Below, piece after piece: positions 42,987-52,005 of a stretch of 64,000 nt of DNA. The stretch spans positions 1 through 64,000 of the forward strand of contig CAXXLC010000021.1 in NCBI GenBank assembly GCA_963677345.2, in the 5' to 3' direction. The position numbers were made by a program, and so were the translations under genes. Numbering within the stretch: the stretch's first letter is position 1; every line of letters starts with the position of its first letter. The notes beneath the pieces were generated by a model. That model was given only the letters and a program-made list of their open reading frames with translations, did not search any database and was not told the DNA's origin. This DNA is from Saccharicrinis sp963677345 (GTDB lineage Bacteria; Bacteroidota; Bacteroidia; Bacteroidales; Marinilabiliaceae).

Positions 42987-45197
42987 ATGAAATCACTATA
43001 TATTTTAGTTTTTTCGATGCTTATCTCATTGTCTGCTTTTGCAGGTGATATCAAAGGAAAAGTATTCGAAAAAAAAGACACTAAGCAAATTCCTTTAATA
43101 GGAGTTAATGTTTATTGGGCAGGAACAACCCTTGGCACAATTACCGACACCAACGGTTCTTTTGAGTTAGCTAAAGAAAAAAGACAAAATTTATTAGTTT
43201 TTAGCTATGTAGGATATGAAAATGACACTATAAAAGTAACAAACGACTTTCCTTTAGAAATATTTTTAAATCAAGGTGCAGAATTAGATGAAATCGTTGT
43301 TGCTAAAAGAGTGGCTTCAACATCCATCTCTAAAATGAATCCTTTATATGTACAAAAGGTAAATGGCAAGGAATTAGAACGATGTGCCTGTTGCAACTTA
43401 TCAGAAAGTTTTGAAACCAATGCTTCTGTTGACGTGGCTTACGCCGATGCTGTTTCTGGAGTAAAACAGATTCAGCTTTTAGGATTATCCGGAAGATACT
43501 CCCAGTTAACCATGGCTAATATTCCTACTCTGCGTGGAGCGGAGTCGGCCTTTGGAATGGAATATGTACCCGGCACATGGATGGAAAGCATCCAGATTTC
43601 TAAAGGCTCTGCCGCAGTTAAAAATGGCTACGAATCTATTACCGGCCAAATAAACATTCAGCTTAAAGAGCCGGCCGGAACAGAGAAAATGCACTTTTAT
43701 TTATACGGTAACCAGGATGGTAAAACTGAAGCCACATTTGGTCATTCCTTTAACTTAAATAACAAATGGAGCACTTCGCTAATGGTTCAGGGAAGCGGAA
43801 ACTTTAGAGAAATGGATATGAATGATGATGGATTTTTAGACAAACCTTTAGCTAAAATGGGGAATATCATCAATCAATGGAACTACAAATCGGACAAGTA
43901 TACTTCTAAATTTGGATTTTCATATATTAACGAAAAAAGAGAAGGAGGGCAAAAAGGTTTTGATCATGATGTTGATCAATCGCTACAATCATTATACGGG
44001 ATTGAAGTAGATGTAGAAAGATTCAACGCTTTTGCCAAAAACGGTTTTATTTTTAACCGTCCTTCAACCAGTTTGGGTACCATTGTATCATATAATTATT
44101 TCGACAGGAATTCGTTTTATGGTAACAACACCTTTAATGTTACCCAACAAAATTTTTATGCTAATATCATTTATCAATCCTATTTAGGAGATACCCGTCA
44201 TACTTATAATACCGGAGTTAGTTTTGTATACGATAACAACGATGCCACATTTAATGGCAGTACTGATAATGTTGGATTTACAGAAACAGTACCTGGTGTA
44301 TTTGCAGAATACAATTATATACCAAGTGACAAATTTACCTTTATGGCTGGCTTACGTTATGATTACAGCAGTTTACATGATGGCTTTGTAACTCCAAGAG
44401 TTCATGCAAAATATAACCTGGGAGATCATATTACTTTTAGAGCCAGTGCCGGTAAAGGATATAGAACCCCGGATGCCATTAGCGAGAACTCTAATTACCT
44501 GGCAAGTTCAAAATCATTTGTGTTTGATGAAGAAATTAAACAGGAAAAAGCCTGGAACTACGGCATTGCTATGGTTAATGAAATTCCAATAGGACAAAAG
44601 CATCTTAATGTAAATATTGAATTCTATCGCACCGACTTTGACAACCAACTGGTAGTTGATTTAGATAGAAACAACAGAGAAGTACATTTCTATAATCTTG
44701 ATGGAAAATCATTTTCTAATATTTTCCAGGTAGAGTCAACTATGGAAGTATTTAATCGCTTTGATCTTACTGCGGCTTACAGAATTAATGACGTACAAAG
44801 CACCTATAGTGGCGAGCAGGATGACGTTCCTTTTGTCAATAAATATAAAGGGCTACTATCCGGATCGTACAGAACCAACCTGGATAAATGGCAATTTGAT
44901 TTAACTGCACAATTTAATGGTAAGCAACGCCTTCCTTCAACAGGAAATAATTCGCTTGAAAACACCCGTCCAAACGAATCAGAAAATTATGTGGTTCTAA
45001 TGGCACAGGTCACAAAGAACTACCGTAACTGGAGTTTTTATTTAGGTGGTGAAAATATTGGGGAGTTCACCCAGGACAATGCTATTATTGATCCTGAAAA
45101 TCCATTTGGAGATCAGTTTGATGCTTCCAGAGTATGGGGACCTTTATATGGAGGAATGGTATATGTGGGTATCAAATACAATTTAAGTAAAGAGTAA
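42987..45197 (+). CDS. TonB-dependent receptor, probable metal (copper-like) receptor
   Basis: 736 residues with a signal peptide (cut at SAFA-G, residue 19). Residues 20-100 are a CarboxypepD_reg-like domain (GDIKGKVFEKKDTKQIPLIG). The plug has the unusual ERCACCNLSESFETNASVDV around 121-140, with three cysteines replacing the ordinary start of the plug; such a CxCC signature is typical of receptors next to HYC_CC_PP and HMA proteins. Plug motifs QIQLLGLSGRYSQLTMANIP and ISKGSAAVKNGYESITGQIN follow, then the barrel. Metal as ligand is inference from the neighbours. Confidence 0.87.
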   Translation: MKSLYILVFSMLISLSAFAGDIKGKVFEKKDTKQIPLIGVNVYWAGTTLGTITDTNGSFELAKEKRQNLLVFSYVGYENDTIKVTNDFPLEIFLNQGAELDEIVVAKRVASTSISKMNPLYVQKVNGKELERCACCNLSESFETNASVDVAYADAVSGVKQIQLLGLSGRYSQLTMANIPTLRGAESAFGMEYVPGTWMESIQISKGSAAVKNGYESITGQINIQLKEPAGTEKMHFYLYGNQDGKTEATFGHSFNLNNKWSTSLMVQGSGNFREMDMNDDGFLDKPLAKMGNIINQWNYKSDKYTSKFGFSYINEKREGGQKGFDHDVDQSLQSLYGIEVDVERFNAFAKNGFIFNRPSTSLGTIVSYNYFDRNSFYGNNTFNVTQQNFYANIIYQSYLGDTRHTYNTGVSFVYDNNDATFNGSTDNVGFTETVPGVFAEYNYIPSDKFTFMAGLRYDYSSLHDGFVTPRVHAKYNLGDHITFRASAGKGYRTPDAISENSNYLASSKSFVFDEEIKQEKAWNYGIAMVNEIPIGQKHLNVNIEFYRTDFDNQLVVDLDRNNREVHFYNLDGKSFSNIFQVESTMEVFNRFDLTAAYRINDVQSTYSGEQDDVPFVNKYKGLLSGSYRTNLDKWQFDLTAQFNGKQRLPSTGNNSLENTRPNESENYVVLMAQVTKNYRNWSFYLGGENIGEFTQDNAIIDPENPFGDQFDASRVWGPLYGGMVYVGIKYNLSKE

Positions 45198-45324
45198 TAA
45201 AAGGAGAAAGGAATATGTAGAAAGGAACATATGAATTGACTCCAACATTATTAAACATTAGAAACTAAAAGCTAACAGCCAATGCTCATAGCTTAAAAAC
45301 ATAAACATTATAAAACAAATTACT

Positions 45325-45642
45325 ATGAAAAATTTAAAATTTTTAATTGCTGCAGTAATCCTTTTTATTGGAATTACAACTACATATGCAAAGGATAAAA
45401 AATCAGAAGTTAAAGAAGTAACTTACACGTGCTCTGTAGACTGTCATGCATGTAAAGAAAAAATCATGAAAAATATACCTTATGAAAAAGGGGTAAAAAA
45501 AGTAGTTGTTGATTTAGATAAAAAGTTGGTAACAGTAGCATTCAGAGAAGATAAAAATACAACAGAAAACATTGAAAAAGCTATAGAAGATTTAGGTTAC
45601 GAAGCATCTGTTAAAGAAAAAGAAGCACCCAAAAAAAAGTAA
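45325..45642 (+). CDS. secreted heavy-metal-associated (HMA) domain protein
   Basis: 105 residues with a signal peptide (cut near TYA-K, residue 22). One HMA domain with the metal site CHAC in TYTCSVDCHACKEKIMKNIP, and the normal beta-alpha repeats VKKVVVDLDKKLVTVAF and IEKAIEDLGYEA. It would carry Cu(I) or another soft metal in the periplasm. It closes the iron/copper group and has its own terminator. Confidence 0.88.
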   Translation: MKNLKFLIAAVILFIGITTTYAKDKKSEVKEVTYTCSVDCHACKEKIMKNIPYEKGVKKVVVDLDKKLVTVAFREDKNTTENIEKAIEDLGYEASVKEKEAPKKK

Positions 45643-45663
45643 TTGAAAATAAATATAACAGCT

Positions 45664-45695
45664 GTAAAGGGCATATTTATTATGCCCTTTTTTTA
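45664..45695 (+). terminator. terminator after HMA gene
   Basis: AAAGGGCATA-TTTAT-TATGCCCTTT followed by more T. Confidence 0.85.
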
Positions 45696-45698
45696 TAT

Positions 45699-45854
45699 AG
45701 TGCTTGCCCGAAAAGTCCAATTTCTTCGTTACGCCCTTTTTGAAAACAGTCATTTACGAAAGTAAACTCCTTGATTTTCAAAAAGGCCAAGCCTTGAAAT
45801 TGAATTTTTCCATTCAAGCACTTGAGAAAAACCTTAGTTTTCTTGCTGACACTA
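45699..45854. repeat. 156-bp foldable dispersed element, copy 2
   Basis: Copy of 1261-1416, same length and orientation. It lies between the HMA terminator and the stop codon of the leftward MFS gene (45860). Both copies are therefore immediately 3-prime of a leftward gene, consistent with a role at transcript ends or with a preferred insertion site. Confidence 0.85.
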
Positions 45855-45859
45855 TATAG

Positions 45860-46993
45860 TTATTCTGTTTTTACCTTTTGTGCAAAGAATAGGGATAATA
45901 CAGCAATCCCAGCTCCTGCAATAAACGGAATTCTCCAGTTTAACATCCATAAGGCTCCTCCTATTACAGGAATCACTACAGCCGAAATATGATTTATCGT
46001 AAAACCTACAGCCATTGACGGAGCAATATCTTCACGCTCACCTGTTTTCTGAAAATAAGTGTTTATAGCCATTGAAGCACTGTAAAAAATATGGTTTGAT
46101 ATATACAAAACAATCATTGTTGTACGATCTTCAATAAACGCATAGGATAAAAATATCAGAATTAAGAATATATACTCCACAGATAAGATAACTCTTTCGC
46201 CAAACCTGTTAATACCTTTAGCCACAACCGGAGCCATAAAATAATTGATGATATTATTCGCCACGAACAAAATAGCTACGCCTTCTATTTTAAACTGGTA
46301 TTTTTCAACCAACATAAAAACAGCAAAAACCACAAATATTTGCCTGCGAGCTCCACTTAAGAAATTCAACACATAAAACAGCCAGTACTTTTTCTTAAAT
46401 ATCATCTTTTTTTGTTGCACGGGAACATCCTTTTTAATCGGGTTACGAGTTAATGCAAATGAGGCCACTAACATCACCACAACGCCAAAGCCTATAAACA
46501 ACTCTGATAATTCAAGATATTTCGACAACAACCAAATGATTCCTCCAACGCATATATTTGTTAAGGCACCAAAACTTTTAATATTTCCTATAACAATGGG
46601 CGCCTGTTGTAACGAAAAATGCTGTAAAGTTAAGCTCTGGTTCACCGTTTCGTAATAATGAAAGCCCAGCGACATCATAAGCGTAGTAAAAACCAATCCC
46701 AAAAACGAAGGAAAAAGGCCTGTTGCAACAACACCCATTCCCAAAACCAATGTACCTACTGCTGCTAATTTATGTTCTTTAATAATCAACAAGAGGTAAA
46801 TGACCAACATGGCCAAAAAACCGGGAATTTCACGAACTGACTGGATAACACCTACCTGCAATCCATTAATACCCACTTCATCTACTGCATAATTATTAAA
46901 CATGGTACGCCATGCCTGAAACCCGGCAGTAATAGCTACGGTTAAAAGCAATAAATACCAATACATTGGATTCTTCCTGATTTCTTTTAGCAT
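45860..46993 (-). CDS. MFS transporter
   Basis: 377 residues, 11-12 hydrophobic helices, no soluble domain. LQVGVIQSVREIPGFLAML in helix 2 and RFGERVILSVEYIF between helices 8 and 9 (the RxGRR-like loop) fit MFS. The middle loop (RNPIKKDVPVQQKKMIFKKK) is basic as expected. I cannot assign a substrate. It is the last gene of the leftward series that begins with the two-component system at 53 kb, but a 61-base gap to the flavodoxin-ferredoxin gene leaves cotranscription open. Confidence 0.7.
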   Translation of the reverse strand: MLKEIRKNPMYWYLLLLTVAITAGFQAWRTMFNNYAVDEVGINGLQVGVIQSVREIPGFLAMLVIYLLLIIKEHKLAAVGTLVLGMGVVATGLFPSFLGLVFTTLMMSLGFHYYETVNQSLTLQHFSLQQAPIVIGNIKSFGALTNICVGGIIWLLSKYLELSELFIGFGVVVMLVASFALTRNPIKKDVPVQQKKMIFKKKYWLFYVLNFLSGARRQIFVVFAVFMLVEKYQFKIEGVAILFVANNIINYFMAPVVAKGINRFGERVILSVEYIFLILIFLSYAFIEDRTTMIVLYISNHIFYSASMAINTYFQKTGEREDIAPSMAVGFTINHISAVVIPVIGGALWMLNWRIPFIAGAGIAVLSLFFAQKVKTE

Positions 46994-47054
46994 ATAAAGA
47001 GTGATAAAAATTTAAACAAAACACAAATTCAACATGAACTAAAAAACAAAGCCT

Positions 47055-47843
47055 CTATAAGCTTATAAACAATTCAGGTTCTTTGCGTTCCGAACACATC
47101 TCATGTAATTTAGCCGATACATTACGTATAAAGTCACTATCATTATATCGTGCTTCATTAGGACAATATTTTACGCAAGCACAACATAGTATACACAAGT
47201 TTGAATCTGTTTTTACATCACCATTTAAACTTATGGCATTTGTAGGACAAACATCTTCACAAACACCACACATATCACATTTATCACCATCAGTAACAGG
47301 AGTTACACCAGGCATAACACCCAATTCTTTATAGGGTCTGTTTCCGGGTATATTAATCTCTTTATTAAAATCATTGGCATCCATCAATGCACTCTTTATC
47401 TTATTTCCGAATTGTTCTGCTATTTGTAAATCACCGGCATCAGGTCTGTTTACAGCAATAGGAAACTGACCTGTTGAATAAGAATGTTCGCCAATAAAAG
47501 TAGCTGCAGCAATAGTTTTAAAACCCTGCTCTTCTGTAATATCTTTAATTTCGATCAATGCATCATCAAAATGCCTGTTACCATATACAGCTACAGCAAC
47601 AGACTTTGTGTTATTACCCTTAATTTTTCTAAGCTTTTGAGCTACCTCTACAGGTATCCTGCCCCGGTAAACAGGAGCACCAAAAACAACAATTGCATCA
47701 TTTATTACAAGCTCCTGCTCAATATTTTGTGTTAAATCAATTTCCTGTACCTGCTCCGGGTTGATGCCTTTTGCTATTTGCCTTACAACCTTTTTTGTAG
47801 TATTTGTTGGAGAAAAATAAACGCTATATACTTTTATTGCCAT
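47055..47843 (-). CDS. flavodoxin-ferredoxin fusion (EFR1 family)
   Basis: 262 residues. Residues 1-160 are a flavodoxin fold, with the FMN phosphate loop SVYFSPTNTTKK (6-17) and GAPVYRGRIPVEV. The C-terminal part has two [4Fe-4S] sites: CDMCGVCEDVCP and CILCCACVKYCP. It would pass single electrons in the cytoplasm. EFR1-type proteins occur in anaerobes near varied reductive pathways. It lies 41 bases after the PiT permease on the same strand, so it may supply electrons to the system encoded upstream (inference). Confidence 0.9.
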   Translation of the reverse strand: MAIKVYSVYFSPTNTTKKVVRQIAKGINPEQVQEIDLTQNIEQELVINDAIVVFGAPVYRGRIPVEVAQKLRKIKGNNTKSVAVAVYGNRHFDDALIEIKDITEEQGFKTIAAATFIGEHSYSTGQFPIAVNRPDAGDLQIAEQFGNKIKSALMDANDFNKEINIPGNRPYKELGVMPGVTPVTDGDKCDMCGVCEDVCPTNAISLNGDVKTDSNLCILCCACVKYCPNEARYNDSDFIRNVSAKLHEMCSERKEPELFISL

Positions 47844-47884
47844 AATTCAATTTTATTTTTGGCGTAAAAGTAAGAATATTCTCA

Positions 47885-48916
47885 TTAAAACTGTATAATA
47901 TTTAGATCCATTGTATCTACTATGTATATTAAAAAAAAGGATAATGCAAAAGCTATAAATGGTGACACCATCCAGACAATAAAAAATTTATTAACAGCAG
48001 TCTTTCTAAAAATATTTTTATAGCCCAGTTTAGCAACACCTATACCAATTATTGCCCCTACGTTAAGCTGAACCAGTGAAGTAGGAATACCTTTTATCAA
48101 GGATGCAGTAAGTAACAGACTTGCTGAAATAAAAGCGATTATTGCGGCTTCTATCTTTCCAAACAAAACAATTTCTTTTCCTGTATTTTTAACAACAGTA
48201 TGGCCAAACAATGAACTTCCTATACCAAAACAAGGTGCAATGATTAAAGTGGCCAATATTAAAACATGAACATAATAATCATGAGTAACATTTAAAACAT
48301 TAAAAGTTAAACTAGCTATAGGACCAACTGCATTAGCTACATTATTTGTTCCTATAGAAAAAGCCACGAAAAATGACATGATAACCAATAAGCTTTTCAA
48401 CCACAAACTATTATTTAATTGCGCAATACTTGTATACCCTCTTTTACGTAAGGGCTTATAAATATATTTACCTATTAAATAAGAGATTATAAATGCTAAA
48501 ATTGGCATTACAAACCAGGTTGGTAATATTTCGTAAAATAACTTATGAGTATTTAAAGTATTATAATAAACAGCAGGAGCAGTAACAGCCATAACCGTAG
48601 ACTGACTTGTAGATTGGGGTATTCCCAAAAGGTTAGCTATTAGTAAGGATATTGAAATTGAAAATAAAATAACTGACACCACAGGGTAGGTCATCAGTTC
48701 AGGCTTCAAAATACTTTTCCCTAACGTTCCGGCTGTTTCTTTCCCTCCTATTATAGCTCCCAAAAAAACTGCAATTCCAAACAATCCGGGAATCATACTT
48801 TTTTTAATTATACCTGCTCCATAAATAGCAGAAAAAGAAGGAGCCGTTCCACTTCCTCCCATATTGATAGCTAAAAACATTGCTATAACACAAGGAATTA
48901 AAAAAGGTATTAGCAT
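47885..48916 (-). CDS. PiT-family permease (phosphate or other oxyanion)
   Basis: 343 residues with about ten helices and the two inverted PiT repeats: GSGTAPSFSAIYGAG near 21 and FSIGTNNVANAVGPIASL (GANDVANA-type signature) near 182. The N-terminal repeat is degenerate: MGGSGTAPSF stands where other PiT proteins have GxNDxAN. PiT proteins import phosphate with cations, and some (CysP) import sulfate. It lies 16 bases after the Fe-S protein gene and is probably in the same operon as the GTPase and ATPase. Confidence 0.82.
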   Translation of the reverse strand: MLIPFLIPCVIAMFLAINMGGSGTAPSFSAIYGAGIIKKSMIPGLFGIAVFLGAIIGGKETAGTLGKSILKPELMTYPVVSVILFSISISLLIANLLGIPQSTSQSTVMAVTAPAVYYNTLNTHKLFYEILPTWFVMPILAFIISYLIGKYIYKPLRKRGYTSIAQLNNSLWLKSLLVIMSFFVAFSIGTNNVANAVGPIASLTFNVLNVTHDYYVHVLILATLIIAPCFGIGSSLFGHTVVKNTGKEIVLFGKIEAAIIAFISASLLLTASLIKGIPTSLVQLNVGAIIGIGVAKLGYKNIFRKTAVNKFFIVWMVSPFIAFALSFFLIYIVDTMDLNIIQF

Positions 48917-48932
48917 AATATTATTCTGAATT

Positions 48933-49604
48933 TTATAATGAACAAATTTCTGCAGGTTGCCATACTTTTAAATCCACACCTTCAATCAGCACTTTATTAT
49001 CCTCAACATTAACAACAACACCGGAATGGATTTTTTGCATCATACAATGCTTAGGCAGAAATCGAACTGTTTGTCCGGGCTTTATTGTTTTACCCGAATA
49101 ACAACCTTCAAAAGCAATAACCATACACAAGCCAATACTTATATACTGAATAGTATCATCCATACGCCTACAAGGGCCTATTAAATGCACCGTTAATAAG
49201 TTACCCATCACTTTAATTATCCGTGCATAATGAGTTACAGGACAAGCTAAAGGTCGATATTCAATTATTTCGCCGGCATTTAATTTAATATTAAGAAAGG
49301 GCAACAGCACTTCGCGGCATGAGGATTCACCATTTAAAGGTTCCAAAAGAATATCCGCTTCGCAATGATCTATCACACCAACAATTTTTGTTTCCTCATT
49401 AATGGGTACAGCAGGCTTTTTAAGTATTTCACTCAATGCCTTCTTTTGGTCTAAAAATCTTTCCTGCGATAAAACCGTGCATTGAAACAATGTAGCTTTA
49501 CTGTTATAAAGAGCATTTGCAAAATCCTCACAACTTTTATACTTACAACTACCGCAATTAAATCCCGGTAATAATTTTAATATTTGATCTACTTGTTTTA
49601 TCAT
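48933..49604 (-). CDS. Fe-S protein with CODH/RnfB-type 4Fe-4S domain
   Basis: 223 residues. The N-terminus LLPGFNCGSCKYKSCEDFAN (14-33) with a fourth Cys near 51 fits the Fe-S domain found at the start of RnfB and the corrinoid Fe-S protein of CO dehydrogenase/acetyl-CoA synthase. The rest (about 70-223) is mostly beta-strand with more cysteines (PLACPVTHYARIIKV, HLIGPCRRMDD, GLCMVIAFEGC, PKHCMMQKIH), and resembles no domain I can name. It is sandwiched between the PiT permease and a metallochaperone-type GTPase, gaps of 16 and 14 bases. Confidence 0.7.
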   Translation of the reverse strand: MIKQVDQILKLLPGFNCGSCKYKSCEDFANALYNSKATLFQCTVLSQERFLDQKKALSEILKKPAVPINEETKIVGVIDHCEADILLEPLNGESSCREVLLPFLNIKLNAGEIIEYRPLACPVTHYARIIKVMGNLLTVHLIGPCRRMDDTIQYISIGLCMVIAFEGCYSGKTIKPGQTVRFLPKHCMMQKIHSGVVVNVEDNKVLIEGVDLKVWQPAEICSL

Positions 49605-49618
49605 TTCATTAATACTTT

Positions 49619-50320
49619 TTATTCGCCAACATACTCTTGCATTCCATCAATTTTACGCAACAATCCTCTATGGTACTCGCTATTAATACGTTTTTCGCCA
49701 ACACATAAAGTACATACAGAAAAAGGTGCGTTATACCGCAGCACGTCATTATCGCGAACCAAGAGCTTATTATCCAGTATAAGGTTTGCCAACTCACGAC
49801 TCCCCTGTCCTGTTAAGCCATTAACTTCAAGAATTTTACAATGCGGGTTGGCTTCTAAAATACGCTCTCTGAAAATTTCTCTTTCAGCCTGCGATATCAT
49901 ATCCCCTTTTGTAATTACTACAATATCAGCACAGCTAAGAAAAGGGCCTACTTTGGTAGGAGTATTAGGACCAGTAGTTGCATCAATAACGCATATTCCC
50001 AAAGAGTTTTGGGTATAAGGAGCACATCGGTGGCATAAACCGGCAGTTTCAACTATTAAAATATGAGAGTCATTTTTTTGTGCAAACTGTATCATTTCGT
50101 CCATATTATAAATAGAAAAATGATCAGGACACATATCTTTCGACAAGCCCAGCAATACAGGTATTCCATACTGTGCAAACCGTTCATGATCCTTAGTAAA
50201 CAAACAATCTATTTTAACCACCGCTGGTTTAATTTCCTGTTGTTGCAAAAAAGGTATTGTATGAGCCAATACAGAAGTTTTACCCGAACCGGGTGTTCCT
50301 GCAATTATATTTAGTTTCAT
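49619..50320 (-). CDS. HypB/UreG/CobW-type GTPase
   Basis: 233 residues. P-loop AGTPGSGKTSV (7-17), ETAGLCHRCAP with a CxxC next to the G3 region, DATTGPN, and VITKGD as the base-specificity motif. Near the end FSVCTLCVGEKR holds a second CxxC. This is the layout of metallochaperone GTPases that load Ni or Co into enzymes; the two CxxC motifs could bind the metal. It follows the ATPase gene by 71 bases and precedes the Fe-S protein by 14. The metal and client are unknown. Confidence 0.75.
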   Translation of the reverse strand: MKLNIIAGTPGSGKTSVLAHTIPFLQQQEIKPAVVKIDCLFTKDHERFAQYGIPVLLGLSKDMCPDHFSIYNMDEMIQFAQKNDSHILIVETAGLCHRCAPYTQNSLGICVIDATTGPNTPTKVGPFLSCADIVVITKGDMISQAEREIFRERILEANPHCKILEVNGLTGQGSRELANLILDNKLLVRDNDVLRYNAPFSVCTLCVGEKRINSEYHRGLLRKIDGMQEYVGE

Positions 50321-50391
50321 TCGTTATATTTTATATCATTTACAAACACTGATTTCCTTTAAACCCGGATTATCCACAATATGAATCCGTG

Positions 50392-51195
50392 CTATTCATA
50401 CACATTATGAAACTTATTTTTAAAATAATTAAATGCGGCATCATTTATTACCTCTCCGGCTCTAACCCGCTCGCGCAATTTTAATATCTCCTTATCAATA
50501 TAATTCAACTGTTTGGCTACCTGTAACTCCTGGTATGTTCCAACAATAATATGCTCCATACCCCCATTTTTCATAACAATACGTTTTTGTGCCGACAATG
50601 CTAAAACAGGGTCATGAGTAATGACAAGTACAATTTTGCCATGACCGGCCAATAGTTTCAGGGCTAAATTTTTATTTATTCCCGCATTTTCTATTTCATC
50701 AATTAATACGATAGGAGATTCGCTAATCATGGCCACATCGGCAACCATCAGAGACCGGGTTTGTCCGCCACTTAAAGTAGTAAGATTGTCATGAGGTTTA
50801 ATAGGTTCGCCGGTTAATTCATTAGCCACAGAAATAACCTCATGAATATTAACATTATTCTTATTACGGCACTTAGCGTGCAACTGAAGGAAATCAGAAA
50901 CGCTCATATCTGCCAGGAAATTCATATTTTGAGAAAGCTGAGCCACATTTTTCTTACGCGGATTTGTCCTGTATTCAAAGTCAGGCCTGACACCATTAAT
51001 TAATATAGATCTTTGCGAAGAAGAATCCTTTTGTGCAGATTGTTCAATATCAGATATCAATTGGCTTTTTCCACTTCCTGTTGGCCCAACAATACCAATA
51101 ACTTCACCTTGTTTAATGGTAATTTCTCTAATTTTTTCAGGAACAGAATCCTTATCTACGCCTCCTTTTATGGTTATCTCTTGTATAAAACTCAT
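50392..51195 (-). CDS. soluble ABC-type ATPase (AtwA-like class)
   Basis: 267 residues, one nucleotide-binding domain: Walker A GIVGPTGSGKSQLI (33-46), signature LSGGQTRSLM, Walker B PIVLIDEIENAG and H-loop VLVITHDP. There is no membrane permease partner nearby, and the N-terminal extension (MSFIQEITIKGGVDKDSVPE) is not typical for transporters. Soluble ABC ATPases of this class include AtwA, which activates methyl-CoM reductase; here it may power metallocentre activation with the GTPase and Fe-S protein (inference). It is the first gene of that unit; half-sites for a regulator lie 67-93 bases upstream. Confidence 0.75.
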   Translation of the reverse strand: MSFIQEITIKGGVDKDSVPEKIREITIKQGEVIGIVGPTGSGKSQLISDIEQSAQKDSSSQRSILINGVRPDFEYRTNPRKKNVAQLSQNMNFLADMSVSDFLQLHAKCRNKNNVNIHEVISVANELTGEPIKPHDNLTTLSGGQTRSLMVADVAMISESPIVLIDEIENAGINKNLALKLLAGHGKIVLVITHDPVLALSAQKRIVMKNGGMEHIIVGTYQELQVAKQLNYIDKEILKLRERVRAGEVINDAAFNYFKNKFHNVYE

Positions 51196-51261
51196 ATATC
51201 TTTATTTTTAAGAACAAAACAAAGATCATGAATGATGCTTAAGGATTTAATAGTGTAAAAA

Positions 51262-51288
51262 CGTATTTTTTAAATACGCATAAATACG
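51262..51288 (-). promoter_or_regulatory. candidate response-regulator sites upstream of the ATPase gene
   Basis: CGTATTT (51262-51268), AAATACG (51272-51278) and AAATACG again (51282-51288). The last two are direct repeats exactly 10 bases apart, one turn of the helix, and the first forms an inverted pair with the second. The same half-site occurs upstream of the two-component genes at 52975-52996. Confidence 0.55.
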
Positions 51289-51360
51289 TAGTTTGATAAA
51301 ACGAGACCTGAGAAGTCAATAAGAAACAGAGAACAGGTATGGCCTGTTTCATTCATCAAG

Positions 51361-52005
51361 CTACAATTCAAAATACTGATTTTTAATAGCATAAACCACC
51401 AGTTCAGCGGTGTTTTTCGATTGAGATTTAAGCAAAATATTTTCACGATGTTTATCAACAGTACGTTTACTTATACATAACGCACCTGCAATTTCGTGAT
51501 TTGACAATCCTTTACAAATATGAAATAAAACTTCCTGTTCGCGTTTAGATAAGTCTGTATTCATCTTGCCAGGGGAATGATTTCTGTTTAAATTTTTTAT
51601 GATCAGATCAAGAATATCAGATGAAAAATAGCTTTTACCTTCATAAACATCCATAATTGCCTGTTCGACCTCTTGAAACCTTGAATTTTTCAATAAAAAT
51701 CCCTTTGCTCCGGCGTCGATCATATCCCTGTAAAAATTTTCTTCGGCATACATTGATAAGGCTATTATCTTTAACGAAGGAATCATTTCGAGCGCCTCTT
51801 TTGTAGCCTCAATACCGTTCTTTACCGGCATTTCAATATCCATTAAAACAACATCAGGCTGATTAGTATGAATATTATCTATAAATTCGGCACCATTGGT
51901 AGCCTCTGATATAGATGATATAAAACTGCTGCTAGACAATAAGAACTTTAATCCTTCGCGAAATAAAGTATGATCATCAACAATAAATACATTTAAACCT
52001 GTCAT
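51361..52005 (-). CDS. NarL/FixJ-type response regulator
   Basis: 214 residues: receiver domain 1-125 with the phosphorylated aspartate in VVLMDIEMPVKNG (D56), acidic pair VDDH at 9-12 and lysine in FLLKNSRF; a LuxR-type helix-turn-helix 145-210 (LSKREQEVLFHICKGLSNHE, CISKRTVDKHRENIL). Its start overlaps the kinase stop by one base. It is a DNA-binding partner of the kinase and probably controls the ATPase/GTPase/Fe-S/PiT operon that follows 166 bases downstream, given the shared half-sites. Confidence 0.9.
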   Translation of the reverse strand: MTGLNVFIVDDHTLFREGLKFLLSSSSFISSISEATNGAEFIDNIHTNQPDVVLMDIEMPVKNGIEATKEALEMIPSLKIIALSMYAEENFYRDMIDAGAKGFLLKNSRFQEVEQAIMDVYEGKSYFSSDILDLIIKNLNRNHSPGKMNTDLSKREQEVLFHICKGLSNHEIAGALCISKRTVDKHRENILLKSQSKNTAELVVYAIKNQYFEL

